Origin: Cyprinodon diabolis
Taxonomy: Eukaryota > Chordata > Actinopteri > Cyprinodontiformes > Cyprinodontidae
NCBI GenBank assembly: GCA_030533445.1
Contig: CM060080.1
Span: forward strand, 37,276,380-37,340,379
Direction: 5' to 3'
DNA: 64,000 nucleotides
Shown here: positions 12,516 through 25,436 of the stretch, in pieces
Layout of the letters: the number at the start of each line of letters is the position of its first letter
Position numbering within the stretch: position 1 is the stretch's first letter
Translations under genes and position numbers: made by a program
Notes under the pieces: generated by a model
What the model was told of the DNA's origin: nothing
Database searches by the model: none
Seen by the model: the letters and a program-made list of their open reading frames with translations, nothing else

Positions 12516-12900
12516 CGTGTTGAAGCCGCAAAGGAAGGACACGGTGTCCGCTCTGAGCCGCCTCCCTGGGTCCTGCCGCGCGTCCAGCGTGTCCACACTC
12601 GAGAAAAGGAAAAAAAAAACACTTCTTGTGTGTCAAAATGAAGAAGAGGGGACAAAATTCTCTGTCTGTTTCCCGAAGGCGCCAGAGACAGGCTTACATT
12701 TCAATCTGTTGAAATCAGGGAGGCTGGGCTTCCCGGTGCGTCTGCGTCCTCTGATTGGCCAACCTCTCCAATCCATGGTCGGGATCGCCCTGCGCTGCCT
12801 GTCATTGGTGAAGGCGAGACATTTGACCTGACAGATCTATCTCTCTCCTCCTTCTTATTCGTGTTCCCCACCTCTAAAATCTGGGGATAACCAACATGAA
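12516..12900 (-). promoter_or_regulatory. pax9: pax9 5' UTR and proximal promoter
   Basis: The sequence upstream of the start codon is GC-richer than its surroundings. Read on the minus strand it contains two CCAAT boxes: CCAATCAG, with its core at 12758-12754, and CCAATGAC, with its core at 12808-12804. I see no clear TATA box. The transcription start is not determined, but it probably lies between the CCAAT boxes and 12516. Confidence 0.6.
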
Positions 12901-13779
12901 TGTGTTTGTTATTGAGACAGATTGGGTGGGTTTTACGCAGAATCAGATCCTTCACTTTCAGAAGAGTGACGAGCAACACAAAGATGGCTCCTGGTGTTGT
13001 GATTAGGGATATCCCAGCAAAAAAAAAAAAAAAAAAAGAGAAGCAGTTCCTTTATAAATTACCAGAGCATTCAATGCTTGTATATTTCGTTTTTGATTAT
13101 TGCAAAAAAAAAAAAAGAAGGTAATTTTAAAAGTTTATGAATCTTGCTGAAAAGGCTTAAATATGTAGCAAAAAACTCATTTTGCATGGCTATGATATTA
13201 TGATTATATCCCAATCTTTTAACATTTTAATTATTTTTAATGCAGTTCTTCTTGCACGAAACACTATAAGAGTCTTCTCGTAGGAAAGTAGTTTCCTAAA
13301 AGGCGAACATGTGGAAAGTTTTGGGGTGAAAGTAAGAAAAAAGTGAAGTTAATTTCAGAGTAGAGGATCTGACAGCTTGGCTTATTTAAAACACAGTATT
13401 CCATAGTTATTGTGTAAAATTACATGTAACTTTTATTCAGATCTTTTCCATTATGTGAATCCGTTTCGTTTGGATCCTGACTGCGCGCTCAGGTCAAATA
13501 TTCCCCAAATTCTACAATCTGACCTGAAAGATGCAGGCTTTTAAAACTTATGAGATGATATCCTCTTTTGCATTAGTTCTTCAGATTGCACGCTCGCACG
13601 CAAATAAAATAATAACTGTTTCCAAACCTTTTTGAACATGCACTTTGAATAGAAGCCAACTTGTATTAAAAAAAAAAAAAAAGATTTGTTGCCTCTCTAC
13701 ACGAGAAACAAACACGCCACAGCTTTGCACATCCACTTTCTCCTTATTATGACACATGCTTCAGGTAATCTTGTTCCAT

Positions 13780-14030
13780 AATTTTAATTTTCCTTTTTTT
13801 TTCTTTCAGAAAGGTCTCCCAGTGTGAAGGGATCAGCTTGTTGTTGACATCAAACGGCCTTTCAATGTAATTAGGAATATTGTTGAAAGGCTCTGCAGAC
13901 ATTAAACAAGCTGAGCGGCTGTGAGGGGCCAAAAGGTACACAGATGATTCCACGGTATTTGTTCCAGCATGCACAGCTCTGAGGTTTAGATGCAGGAGGG
14001 GAAGCATGCTGTGTTTTGTTTACCTTTTCC
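13780..14030. promoter_or_regulatory. Candidate conserved element upstream of pax9
   Basis: A repeat-free block of balanced composition containing CTTTCAATGTAATTAGGAAT and ACATTAAACAAGC, set in AT-rich DNA 1.3 kb upstream of the pax9 start. The enhancer call is by eye from composition and position; target and conservation are untested. Confidence 0.3.
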
Positions 14031-14959
14031 CACCTTGGGTAGTAATAATTCCCTGGAAGCGAATAAATACACTCGTTTAAGTAAAAGCGTAAATCAGCGC
14101 AAATATTGTTCATCCAAACATCGAATAAGACCCTTTTCTCTAATAAAATGTGCCACTTCAGCCTTTGCGTCCCACCTGCAATCCCCTTATTTCCAGCGAG
14201 TCGGTAGAATGTTTGCAGTTTGGGAAACGTTCTTCACTTCTTTCTCTAACTGGAATAGCAGAGTGTCGGTCGGCTGTGAGGGATCAGAGGTCTCTGCTTA
14301 CTCCTCTTCATCTTCAGCACTTTCACACTGGACAGAAATGCACCCCCCCTCCCTCTGGCCTGAAAGATAAATGTCCAAGCTGCAGACCCATGATGCTGCA
14401 GGCAGGTAACACAGGTGAATACAAATACCTAGAAGATAATTAATTAATAATAACACTTAATACTAATTTCTTTTGTCTACATTAGATTATAGTCATTATT
14501 TTTTTAACTTGGTCTAACCGAACCAAATCGGTCAGAACAATAAAAAAAACGGCAGATATAAATAAAATTTTACGATACAAATTTTGTAAATACTAATGAT
14601 ATTTTTCTCTCTGCTGACTTATATTCATTTTTATATATAGTGTATGCGTCGCCCTAAATAGGATTGCTGTCTTGACGTCTCAAGTTGAATTGTCTCTCTG
14701 ACAGATTTCGCACGTTTTTTAATTGCAGGACAGGCTGGAATTTGCCCTTTTTCCTCAACGAAAAGATGACATGTAAGTATTTTACAATCAGCTTTGTTTG
14801 AGGACAAGTCCTGCTACATTGCATTGCAGTTTTTACGGTTCTGATAGATTTATCACTATTGTGGGGAGGGGGGGGGGGTATTAACAATTAAATTGTTCTC
14901 TAATTTTTTCTCTTCTCAACAACTTTCTAAGTTGTGAATCTAATAATATTTTATTGATC

Positions 14960-15115
14960 TCACATTGGAGAAATTTATCTCCGTATTTTACCCATCCGCA
15001 TGGGGAGCAGTGGGCTGCCATCGTGGGGCGCCTGTGGAGCAGTGTGGGATTAACGGTCTTGCTCAGGGACCCAGAGGGTCAACCGGATACTTGCAACTTT
15101 CTCAGACCAAATCAA
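14960..15115 (-). mobile_element. tRNA-type SINE fragment, reverse orientation
   Basis: Read on the minus strand, it matches the SINE copy at 59265-59460 over its 3' two-thirds. Shared segments include CTGAGCAAGACC, GGCGCC and GCAGCCCACTGCTCCCC, followed by a GGATGGGTAAAA-type tail. The copy has diverged from the other one by several substitutions. Confidence 0.65.
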
Positions 15116-17319
15116 ATAAGTCAGTTTTTCTTGGTGCGACATTGAGTTGCCTTTTCTCACTTTCTCTTGAATAATGGATATTTTGACTTATTGTATCTGA
15201 GTAACTGGAGCCGGTCCACATTTTTATTTAATTGGCCAGTAATCTTTCCAGCATTTGTTTCAGCTTTTTGTCCGTGTCCTTAAACATACTTGGAATGAAA
15301 ATGAAAGCATCCTTAAATTCCTCACTGCAAAGCTGCATTTCCTTACTTGAGCTTGTCAAACTGAAAGATATGAGGCTAAACCACACGATAACTGCTCTGA
15401 TCTTACCTCACTGACTACCAACGGAGCAAAGAGAACTTACAAAAGCATTTATGTAGTTTGTTTACCTGCATGGTGCCATAGCTACTGCAAAACCGCCGTG
15501 CTTTCAGGCGAAACTCTCCCACAATTTAAATTTCTTTAAAATATTCTATCACACTTTTATTATGATTTATGGCGTTTTGAACATGCAAAGACTTGAAAAG
15601 GTCGGAAGAAGCATCACCGTTTCCCCGTTCCCTGCTTTGGGGCTGTTTTTGTTATCAACCAAACCATAAAACTGCTCAAACCCACCTGGTGCGTTTAGAT
15701 CGTTGCTTATCGAAAAAGCTCCTAGAAATCCCATTCATCAAGCGCTGTTTGAAGCTGTTGGATCTCATCCATCCAGGTTGCGGTAAACAAAGAGATAAAT
15801 AGGATAAATTGGCTTATGGACACCCACACCCCCAGTTATCCTCACACCACGCGCTATGAACAACAAAAATGATAGAAAATAAAAATATAAAGAGGTTTTT
15901 ACTAAGCGATATATAGGCTATATATAAAAATAAAAAAAATATAGATAAATAAAATAGAAAAAGAAAGAACGCAAAGAGAAATGCATTGCATCTCTGAATA
16001 GCTGCACATCAGTATAAAATGACGAGGAAGACAGAAGGTGCATCTGATCAGCTGTTCGTTAAGCGCGCTTTTAATCCGATGATTAAGAAATATTTTTTGA
16101 GCGTTAACCTGTTATCTGGTTGAAATTATTTCTACTCAACCGTTTTCTTTCTCCCCAGAAAATCGGATTTTTTTCCGGCGTTTTCTTCGAATTGTGGATT
16201 ATCACATCTACCAGATAAATGGGTTTATTCATGAATGGAAAGCGCCTTTTAGAGCCACAATTAAGTTAAAACCTGGGTTTAAAAAACAAGGAGTGAGCCT
16301 GATAATATTCTACACGTTTGCATTATGCGATTTAATATAGAACAATAATAATTATTATTAGTATTATTATCAATATAATAGTAAAAACATAAATGATAAC
16401 AATAATAGTAATACTAATAATAATGCGATCAATCTTATCCATTTCATTTCCGCGGGAATACTTATAATTATAATAGTTTATTCCCCCTTAAAAAAAAATC
16501 AGTTATATCAAGCTCTTAATTTAAGGAACTCCTGAATCTTTAAAAGAAAATGTAGTAAAAACGATAAAATTATCTCATTGAAGGTTTGTACAAATTATAA
16601 TATGTAGCGGTTTTTCATTATAATAATCATTATTGGTATTATTTTTATGTGAGAAAATGTTTATTATAAATTCCATTGCACTATCCCTTAATGAGATTTT
16701 TGTTTATATTTACTCATTCGTTTATTTTGGCTATCACGTTTCTTATTATGTATTTAATAATTTCTCATAATATAATTAATGTGGCAATAATCACATGTCA
16801 GTTAAAGATAAAACTTTTTGTTTGGTCCAGACAGAGGTACGCTGAGCCGTTTCTACTTGGAGAAAACGGCAAAAAGAAAAGAAATGGCTTCCAGTCGGTG
16901 GTTTAATGTTCCCAGTGTGATCCTGTGGGAAATCCAAGTCACCACTAATGGGTTATTATGGCGACGCGCAATGATTTCTCCTTTCAGAGAGGCTGGAGGT
17001 CTGTCATCCCATAGTCAACTCACTGTCCCCAGACTGACAGCTGCGACAGAGGAACTGTGTTTCCCTATAGGTTCCAGTTTTTTCCATTAATATGTCATTC
17101 ATTTAGTTCCGTATTATTTTTTCATTTTGTTGTTATAGAAAATAATATCGGTTTCACCTGTAGCTATTTAATGGAAATAAAAGCAGGCCTATATGGAGGC
17201 TAATGTGAACACTGCTGGGTCTTTTCTTTCTTTTTTCTGCCTTTAAAATAATGCGCACTGATGACTCTGACCCTAAAGCTAAAAGAAACACGTCTGTGAC
17301 ACTTTTAAAGTCTCTGTGC
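15116..17319. other. AT-rich intergenic stretch
   Basis: No gene or identifiable mobile element. 15880-16020 and 16320-16700 are low-complexity A/T with scattered AAT and ATT triplets. 16840-17080 is more balanced but not interpretable. Confidence 0.5.
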
Positions 17320-17570
17320 AGGTTAGCACTCTTCTTGGCCCAGCGGCCCGGTAACTTTAGTGCGGCCTTAATGAGGACGAACGCAGGTTAATGACCTATG
17401 TAGTCCTGTTTCTGAGGCCGGGCCCGGGGTTCAGCGGAGAGCGACCGAGAAGCAACAATATTTACGACACTTTTACGCATACATCACTTTGACATCTGTT
17501 CACTGGCACCTGGCCTCCATTAGTAATAAATATTTCATCCCGCTCTAATTTGGAGCCGAAGACACCGAGG
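17320..17570. promoter_or_regulatory. Candidate conserved element in the pax9/nkx2.9 interval
   Basis: A GC-rich, non-repetitive block containing TTAATGACC, AACAATATTTACG (forkhead-like) and ATTAGTAATAAATA. It contrasts strongly with the flanking AT-rich DNA. The regulatory role is inferred only. Confidence 0.35.
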
Positions 17571-18479
17571 GGGGAAATACTGAGAGCTCCTCGCTTACTG
17601 TGCTTTTATGCAGCGGTGCTTGTTTGTGCAGAAAAGTGCAAATGGGGTGTTGATACAGGACCCGCCGCCACCTCAGGAACTAAGGAGACCGTTTACTCAT
17701 ACCTGAATGTGACCTATATTGGATTCCCTCATTCATTAAGATCCCGTTATGCCAGCAATTAGTCAGGTTAGAGTCCAGCTGCGTCACAATCTTCAAGCAG
17801 GCGTTTGGATGAAACAGTGTGGGCTGAGTGTTTACTGTCAGCAAACACAGGCCAAGGAGAGCAGAGTGCAGCATGCCAGAGAAAGCTTTGACAAAGTATC
17901 TCCTGAGAGATTTATTGTTGTATAAAAAGAGTTGAAATGAATGCATTAAAATTTTGCGTAATAGAAACACAACTATAAGCTTTATTCCTTCTAACAACAG
18001 CACATTTAGAGAGAAAAACAGAGTCCAGAGACGAGCGTGAATACTTTATGAGCATCTCTTTTCTCTTCTCCCACTTTTTTAATGTTAAAATCAAACATAG
18101 TTTATATTTTTCTAACTTTCCCTCCGCGTCCCTCTGCTTAGGGCCCCTGATATCACTAACTCCAGGCCAACACCCGCCATAAGAACAACCAACAATCTTG
18201 TTTAATAGCACAGTGGCTCCATCTTGTGGACAATAATGGGACTATTTATAACAGGAAACTCCTTTTCACGTACAGCATTATATACGGAAAGCCCCCCACC
18301 CCCACCCACCCCCCGCCACCACCACCACAGGAGGGCGCTGCAGCAGGACACAGGATGGGAAGGCCAGTAAACTAGCTCTGATCACACCACAGCATGACCG
18401 GACATTATCCAATAACAGCTAACTAGTTCAATGATAAAGTGTAATATCTCTTCTGCTGCATCTTTATTATGTTCCTTTT

Positions 18480-19140
18480 CTCTGTACTATCTTGTTGTTG
18501 GATGCTTGCCTGCGTTTTGACTAGGCCATTCCAACACATAGTCTATAATACCGGTTTAAACCTGTGGTATGTAAGAGTTGATGTCCTGCTAGAAGGATCT
18601 CCATCTATTTCAAAGCTGCTTGCCCAGTATGAGCGCCATCCATCCTCCCATCAACTCGGACCAGCTTCCCAGTCCACCCTGAGCAAACATCCCCACAGTG
18701 TAACCACCAACTGGTGTGTTCAGGTTATGTGCAGATTTAGCTATTCTCTTTATATAGCATTTACATATATAAGACAAATCATTTTCAGTCTTATCTAACC
18801 ACAGCGCCTTCTCTCATATGTTTGCAGTCCTGGTTACCTGGTCAACTGTTGGATTTCCTTTCTCTTTATCAGGACAGCAGTTTCTTCCTGTTGGGGTCTC
18901 CTTTTGTGTGTCTGCAGCTCCTCTAAAGTGATACATCCCTTTTAGCGCCTTCCCTGATCAATGCTGTTCTTGTGCAATCTGAGAGAACCATTTCTTGATA
19001 AGGTTTTATGAAGTACCCTAATCCTGCTGGAAACTTCCCAACATCTTTAACCCTGGCCTGAGTGCTGTGATTCTTGATCTTTGTGCTTGTTTTTGTTACA
19101 GTTTCTTTAAACAAACCCCTGAATCCTTCACAAACCCAGA
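18480..19140 (-). pseudogene. Decayed Tc1-like transposase relic
   Basis: Short segments on the plus strand read as the antisense of the fish Tc1 transposase region, in the expected order: GACTAGGCCATTCCAACACA, GATGTCCTGCTAGAAGG, CATCAACTCGGACCAGCTTC, CATCCCCACAGTGTAACCAC, then GCAGCTCCTCTAAAGTGAT. Reading frames are broken throughout, so it cannot encode an enzyme. The ends are not defined. Confidence 0.6.
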
Positions 19141-19424
19141 AATATTAAAACTGGTCTTATATAATGTTCAGTTAGACTTTGTTAACTTACATGCATGGGG
19201 TTTTATTGTGTGTCAGGTATCAGAGTAATTGTGAAAATATGCAGTAAACTTTCCAGATTTTTCTTTGTAAAAATCAAGTTTTTTAATACCATGTCATTTT
19301 TCTTCCACTTCGGAAATCATGTTTGTGAGTGTAACATTAGCCTATATTAAAATGTGAATCAGTTATATAAAAAACTTTTAACCAATCTATATGATCTGAT
19401 TGAATTATTTCCTTAAAGTGCCTT

Positions 19425-19480
19425 GAGATGAGATGTTTAGTAAACTGGTGCTATATAGGTACATTTTTAATGTATTCTGT
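19425..19480. repeat. L2-type retroposon 3' tail fragment
   Basis: AAAGTGCCTTGAGATGAGA followed by CTGGTGCTATATAGG resembles the common fish LINE/SINE tail ending in a CGCTATATAAATAAA-like motif. It is short and old. Confidence 0.4.
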
Positions 19481-19610
19481 ATTTTTTGCAATTATAAAAA
19501 TGATGAGAGCTTGAATGGACAGAACAATGAACTATAGTGATCATCAGTGTTAAAATCTGCAGCATTAAATTTCACTAGCACTGAGAACAAAGGCAATATA
19601 TTTTAAATCT

Positions 19611-19982
19611 ATTTTCTACTCACCCATATGAGTTTTGTGTCATTTGGAGCTGTTCTGAAGATATTCCGTTATATCCAACTAACGTCTTCCTATGGGCAAC
19701 GCTTTGTTTTTAAAAATATAAATATAAAAAATATAACGGCAGATGTCTGGGGGACAGTGATTGGCCTACATGTTATGAATGCTGGCGTACCATAAAGAAT
19801 AAATTATGAACAGTTTAGTTTCTCACCTTCAACTCGTTGCCCATAGGAAGACGTTGCTTGGATATAACCTAACGGAATATCTTCAGAACGGCTCCAAATG
19901 ACGCAAAACTAATATGGGGGAGTAGAACATGATGGAATAACATAAAAGCAAGGGCCCAATGTAAAAAAAACGGTGTTCCCCT
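19611..19982. mobile_element. TTAA-flanked palindromic MITE, truncated copy
   Basis: Near-palindromic arms start TTTGTGTCATTTGGAGC and end with its complement GCTCCAAATGACGCAAAAC. The right terminus ACGGTGTTCCCCT is followed by TTAA (19983-19986). The left terminus is missing. It is the same family as the full copy at 58677-59626, with the central GC-rich part deleted. A TTAA target suggests piggyBac- or Kolobok-type mobilisation. Confidence 0.7.
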
Positions 19983-20409
19983 TTAAGGTATCTTTAAATT
20001 TGCTAAATAATAAAATTTTCAAGGTTCTGTTCATCTCTACATATATCCTGTAAATGTTTCGGACAAAAAAAAACAACTACCAGAGCTGACTGATTTGAAG
20101 GAACACAGACTGAACCACAGTCAGTCTGAAGGTAGATTTTCTTTTGTTGTTTTACTTGAATCAAAAGCTTTGCTATGGTCCAAATAAAGAGAGCATTTGT
20201 CCTGTAGGGGGCGACAGAGTATGACACATCGTTTGGAATGGAGGTTTTGGGACCTGATTTATTTGTTTTACAAACCAGGTTTTCTTTTCACATTTTGATT
20301 CAAAAAATGAAAAAAATAAAAGATCTTTGATATTTAAATAATCAAGACTTCAATAATAAAAAAAACACATTTATATTTTCAACCTGACAGGTGTAGCCTG
20401 TTATATAAT

Positions 20410-21200
20410 GATGAGTGACTCACAAAATTATTCACAGCACCTAAATATTTTCACATAATATATTGCAACCATAATCCTCAATTTTACTTTTATTTTGTGT
20501 GATTGACCATAATCAAAGTAGCTGTATTAAAAAATAAAAGTTTTTCTCCACTAAAAAATATAAAACAAAAGATTTCCCTAAAATCCCTAAATATATCCAA
20601 TGTCACTAGTTGCCATCATAAAAGGCCTAATTGGTATATAGAGTCCAAGTGTGTTTAATTCAGTATTAGTAGATTAAGCTTTTCTGAAAGACCTCTTAGT
20701 TGTTTTGTTGTTTTTTGTTTTTTTCAGAAAATGTTCTTAATGTGTTAGATGCCTGAACTGACAGAACAGCAAAGGAGAAAATGACTTGATATAACTGGAG
20801 AAGGTGGTAAACTCTATCAATAGGACAGCTATTCTTTGTTTACTCATAAATCAGACTTTTATTGAAGAGGGAAGTTATTAAAACAAACAATGTGTCTTAA
20901 CCCAGTTAGTAAAAAAAAAAAGTAAGAAACCATGTTGAAAAATCAAAGCATCACCTTAAACACGCTGTTCCCATGGTGAAACATGGTTGTGACAGAATCA
21001 TGCTCTGGAAATGGACATGTTCAGGAGGGACAAAGAGGCTGATCAGAGTGGATGGGAAATAAAGGCCAATCCTGGAGGAGAATATATTAGTGACTGCAAA
21101 AGCCTCCAGTCTGGGGCAGAGGTTGGACTATCTGCAGAAACTGAACATTAAAAACCAGACAGAGTTACAGAGAAATTATTTAAATCAAAATTCATATCAA
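20410..21200 (+). pseudogene. Decayed Tc1-like transposon
   Basis: The left part carries the degenerate terminal repeat of fish Tc1 elements (TTTTCACATAATATATTGCA, GTGTGATTGACCATAATCAA). The body has CATGGTGAAACATGGTTGTG, GCTGATCAGAGTGGATGGGA and AATCCTGGAGGAGAAT in sense order. Numerous stops and gaps; non-functional. The right end is uncertain. Confidence 0.6.
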
Positions 21201-21429
21201 AGTCTTCTTTTATTGTTTCTGGGGTATAAGTTGAAAATCGATGTGTTTCAATAATTAGCTGTTAAAATCTAGTAGATTTACACCACATTTACAGCAAATG
21301 TAACACCTCCCAAAACATAAAAATGCTACAAATAATGTCAACATTGTTCAGTTTAATTAAAAATGCTTTTCATTTTTAAAGCTTCCTTTATTCTCATTAC
21401 AAAATGGAGAAGAGAACTCACAAAGGCCT

Positions 21430-21850
21430 TCTTGTGTGACTCGGCAGCGCTTAAACAAACCTGACTTTTTGACTTGCCCTCAGTGAGAGCACCAACATGC
21501 AGCTGCTGCATGGTCAAGCAGCCTCACAAAACTCTGGTTTACCACAGAGAGACTGATGTGGCTGCCAAGTAATTATACCCCCCCCCCCCCCCCCATGCTT
21601 CTATAGCCCCCCTCCAAAATGCTAATGGTAGATTTACAGGAGACAGAGAGGCTAGAGGATGTCAGCAGCAGGTGCAGCTGCTGAAGCGAGATGCTGCAAT
21701 GAGACACTAAAGTATGCTAAGGGCCAACAGAGGGGTCATTGTGGCTGTTTAGGTGATGGATACATCCTTAGACTGGAATCAGATAAAGCTCTGCTGAATA
21801 CATCCTATTACTTTGTGTATAATTGAGTCTCATTAGCCATCATGAGGAGG
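21430..21850. promoter_or_regulatory. Candidate conserved element
   Basis: Balanced-composition sequence, interrupted by a 17-base C run (21578-21594), with repeated CAGCTGCTG E-box-like motifs (near 21491 and 21676) and CAAGTAATTATA. No coding potential. Enhancer status is inferred. Confidence 0.3.
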
Positions 21851-22564
21851 ACACTTTAATAGCAATAGACAACACCAAGAGGTAACCGTGATTCAAATAA
21901 GCTGAACTGATGTTACACTCACTGTTTTATTTTATATACTTACTTACATACTAGTGATGATTGAGATATCTGGTGCTGAGCTATTAGTGTGTTTAGAAAA
22001 TAATAAGCAAGAAAATGCGGATTATATTCTACATGGTTATCTAATAGCATGAAAGTTTCCAATGCTTTAACCCTGTCATCTGGCCTTAAACAAATAACCT
22101 CATATACACAGAGATAAGTTTCTGAAATTTGATAAGTTATGTGTTTGAAAGTAATCTTTTATGTAGAAAATAAATCTAGAACTATCTTCCATTCTCCATG
22201 TGTAAACTATGTGCTTTTTCTGATTGGTGTAACACATTAAATTCAGTGTAAAAATTATAAAATGTACGTTTAAGAATTGAAAATGGGCAAAGATAGTAAC
22301 TCATTATAAGTTCTTAAAAGGAATATTGTTAACAATATTGATTTTCATGTATTTACAGATTTAATCACTCATTCTAATATTTAAGCTTTTATTGTTCTAA
22401 TTATATTGACAAAGATGCTACAAGTGACATTTATTAATTTATACTGTAAAATTTGCACATGGCAAAGAAAATAAGGGCATGCAAAAATAAAAATCCTCTT
22501 GATATAGACTTACTTATAAAGACCACTCGATTTAATAAAGATTCGTTTCACTGCTGCCAAGCAC

Positions 22565-23140
22565 ACTGCAAAAACCATCTACAAATAAGTAAAAAAGTCT
22601 TAAATTAAGCGTATTTACCCGCTAATTTGAGTCTGCACTGGAAAAATGATCTAGAAGTAAGTAAAAATTTCTTAAATTAAGCGTATTTACCCTTAATTTG
22701 AGGAGGTAAACGAGATAGTTTGCCAATGGAATGAGTATTTTTACTCTTAAAGTAAGACAATTAGATAAAATGGCCTTGAAATAAGACAATGCAGTTGTGT
22801 TTTCTTATTTTAAGTGTAAATTGTCTTGTTCCATTGGCAAAATGTCTCTTTTACCTCCTCAATCCAAGAACAAATGCACTTATTTTAAGAAAAAAACGTA
22901 TCTAGATTTCGATTTTTTCCAGTGTGTAAATAAGATGGCCAATGGAATGAGTATTTTGCTCTTAAAAAAAGGGAATTATACAATATTCACTTTAGACAAT
23001 GCACATTTTTTTTTCTTATTTTAAGTGTAAATTTTCTTGTTCCATTTGCAAATTTTCTTCCTCAATTCAAGAAAAAAAATGCACTTATGTTCACAAAAAA
23101 TCGCTTATCAAGAATTCAATTTTTCCCAGTGCAGAAAAAG
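22565..23140. mobile_element. Composite MITE with repeated inverted units
   Basis: Repeated segments occur in both orientations: GCCAATGGAATGAGTATTTT (about 22722 and 22937) and its complement-type CTTGTTCCATTGGCAAAA (about 22823), TTCTTATTTTAAGTGTAAA twice, and TTAAATTAAGCGTATTTACC twice. Ends of CACTGCAAAAA and TTTTTCCCAGTGCAG type suggest one MITE inserted within a related one. Confidence 0.6.
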
Positions 23141-23679
23141 ATGCAGTGGACCTTCTTCACCACAGCCCTTAGTTTGTTCTTTATGTGAACGTTTTCCATG
23201 GCAGCCAAGCTAAAATGTTCATTTCTTTGACAAATAACTCTCAGGGTTAAGCCATTCATCTTGTTTGCGAGTTTGACTTTAGGATTAGCTCTCTGACTAA
23301 ACTAGTTTGGATAACACTTGACTGAACAAACATTCTCATTTAACTTATCAGATGATAGGATTTATTATATCTGATTTCCTGTATCAGATTTATTACTTGT
23401 CTGAAATGTAATACCCAAAAAGCTGTTTCTGAAAGTATAGCTTCAGTAAATAAACTCGACTAAAACAGTTTAAATTGAACACAATGAAGCCCTTCTCTTT
23501 AATATGAAACATGCTGTGCAGATCCATCATCTCCCAAGGTGAGAGCCAAACATTTACAGGCAGTAAAACAATAGCCTCGATTGAAGTGGTGTACATTCTA
23601 AACTAAGACATCTACACATGATCTATGCCTTTGCTTTCAAAGCCTTGGCCTGTGTTTAAATACAAAATTAAAATACATT

Positions 23680-24010
23680 TCGTAAACCGTAGCTGAAAGC
23701 GTTAGCCCAACAGGGACCATGGGAGAAAAATCTGCCTTTTGGCCAAGGAGGGATTGGGAATGGAGGGCTAAACAACAGAGTAAATATTTGGCAGTGGAGA
23801 GCTCTTGGAAGCGGCAGAGTGCCCACTTCGGCTGAAGCCTGTGGGTGTTAAATAGATTAAGGGGGCTACTGGGTCATTATGGAAAGAGAAATTCCTGCTC
23901 TTTGGACATGACTTCTTTGCTTTTGCGTGTTTTTGCTCTCCAATCGAGTGGCCTCTGTAAGCAATCCACTTCAGCTGACCCTGATAGAGCTACTGTATTC
24001 AACCCAGACT
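23680..24010. promoter_or_regulatory. Candidate conserved element 3.5 kb upstream of nkx2.9
   Basis: A dense, non-repetitive block with TTGGCCAAGG, TTAAATAGATTAAGG, GGGTCATTATGG and CTCCAATCGAG. It is sharply bounded by AT-rich DNA on the 3' side. By position it could serve nkx2.9 or pax9. Inference only. Confidence 0.35.
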
Positions 24011-24539
24011 TGCAAAAACTTTAACCTGCATATTTGGCCGATGAAAATTATATTTAGTTTATCTACATGAATAGAGTTCTTCTTCAACTTATATGTATTC
24101 AACTAAATAAGTCAAGTTTTTATTTCCTATTGCAACATAAAATTAAACTTTTGATAAAGAGAAAACATATTTTTAAATAGTTAAACTTTTTTTTATATAT
24201 ATATATATTCAAGCTGACATGTTAGTTTTCCTAATAACCACAACTAAGATGAGCTTTTTGTCACAGACTATCTTGGTTTTTTAAGATGAGCAATCTACTA
24301 AAAAGCAATAAAGCTTAAAGTTACAGCTTAGCATTAGCAATCATGACTTCACATACTTCATGCTGCAACACAAACTGTATATATATACAGTGTAAACATA
24401 CACAAATAGTGTTGGACTATAAGCTGTCTCCATTTTAATTTCTGAGTCACTTGCTGTTATTTTTATTCCCTTTTAATGTATTTGGAGCAGAGGTAAAATC
24501 AGATGAATATCTTTTAGCAACTTGCAAAAGAAAAGAAGA

Positions 24540-24995
24540 CACCGATTTTGCTGATCTTTGCAACCTAAATGGAATTTAATATGGCCTTAATCACACATGT
24601 AATATTGCTCCGGCCTATAGACTGGGCGGCAGGAGACGCGGAGCAGTAGATAGTGTCCCGGATCCCATTGAGCTCCATTGAAAACCATGACAACACAGAA
24701 CAAGCTCAGATTTATCCCGTGAGGTTAAAGCACATTGTGTTTGGGCGTCAATCAGCCATTATAGCCGCACTGAACAAATGCAAAATCTTGACTGGAACAA
24801 ATGCTTCCAACGGGTCTCGGACGCGGGGCTACATTTTCCCTCTTTATTCTCCTTCTCTGGTTGGCATGTATTGGTGTTGCGCCCCCCTCCATTTCTCACC
24901 CGACCACCCAGGACGCCCGGGGAGGCCGCGCTCTCCTCCTCGGTCCTCTATGAGGAGGGAGAGACGCGATGTCAGTGAAGGAGCGAAAATCACAC
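24540..24995. promoter_or_regulatory. Candidate conserved element 2.5 kb upstream of nkx2.9
   Basis: Non-repetitive and GC-balanced, with AATTTAATATGGCCTTAATC, GGGCGTCAATCAGCC and a GC-rich 3' part at 24880-24960. An open frame here (from 24653) shows no family motifs and is taken as chance. Confidence 0.35.
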
Positions 24996-25007
24996 ATCAG
25001 GCAGGAC

Positions 25008-25061
25008 CAATCAACTAATAAAAGATGTTTGGATCAATCAACTAATAAAAGATGTTTGGAT
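25008..25061. repeat. 27-base perfect tandem duplication
   Basis: Two identical 27-base units, 25008-25034 and 25035-25061, each starting CAATCAACTAATAAAAG. The perfect identity suggests a recent event. Each unit contains ATCAA and CTAATAA cores. Confidence 0.95.
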
Positions 25062-25436
25062 CAACAGACGCATCAAGTTTTCCCCAGGTCGCTCTCAAAG
25101 TTGCCTGATGCATTTTTAGAGAAGTCAGAAGAATGTGATTAATGATAAGATGTTATTTCCATTTCCCTGGTCGGTAGAATGAAGAATTGCTGATCATTTG
25201 TTTTACCAATTAATATAAGAGATGATTAATCACGCGGAAAACAAACTGGTGGAAGTTAAAACTAGTTAAATGACACGCCCTCTAAATGGTTTATGCTCCT
25301 AATTAGGACAGAAGAGTTATTTTATAAGAGATGATATAATATATTTATAGGTTTCCGAATAAATAAAAAAGGAAAATATGTTGTTGAAATAATTTCGGTT
25401 TAAAGGATGTGACAAAAGGTGAAGGATGACTCAGAA

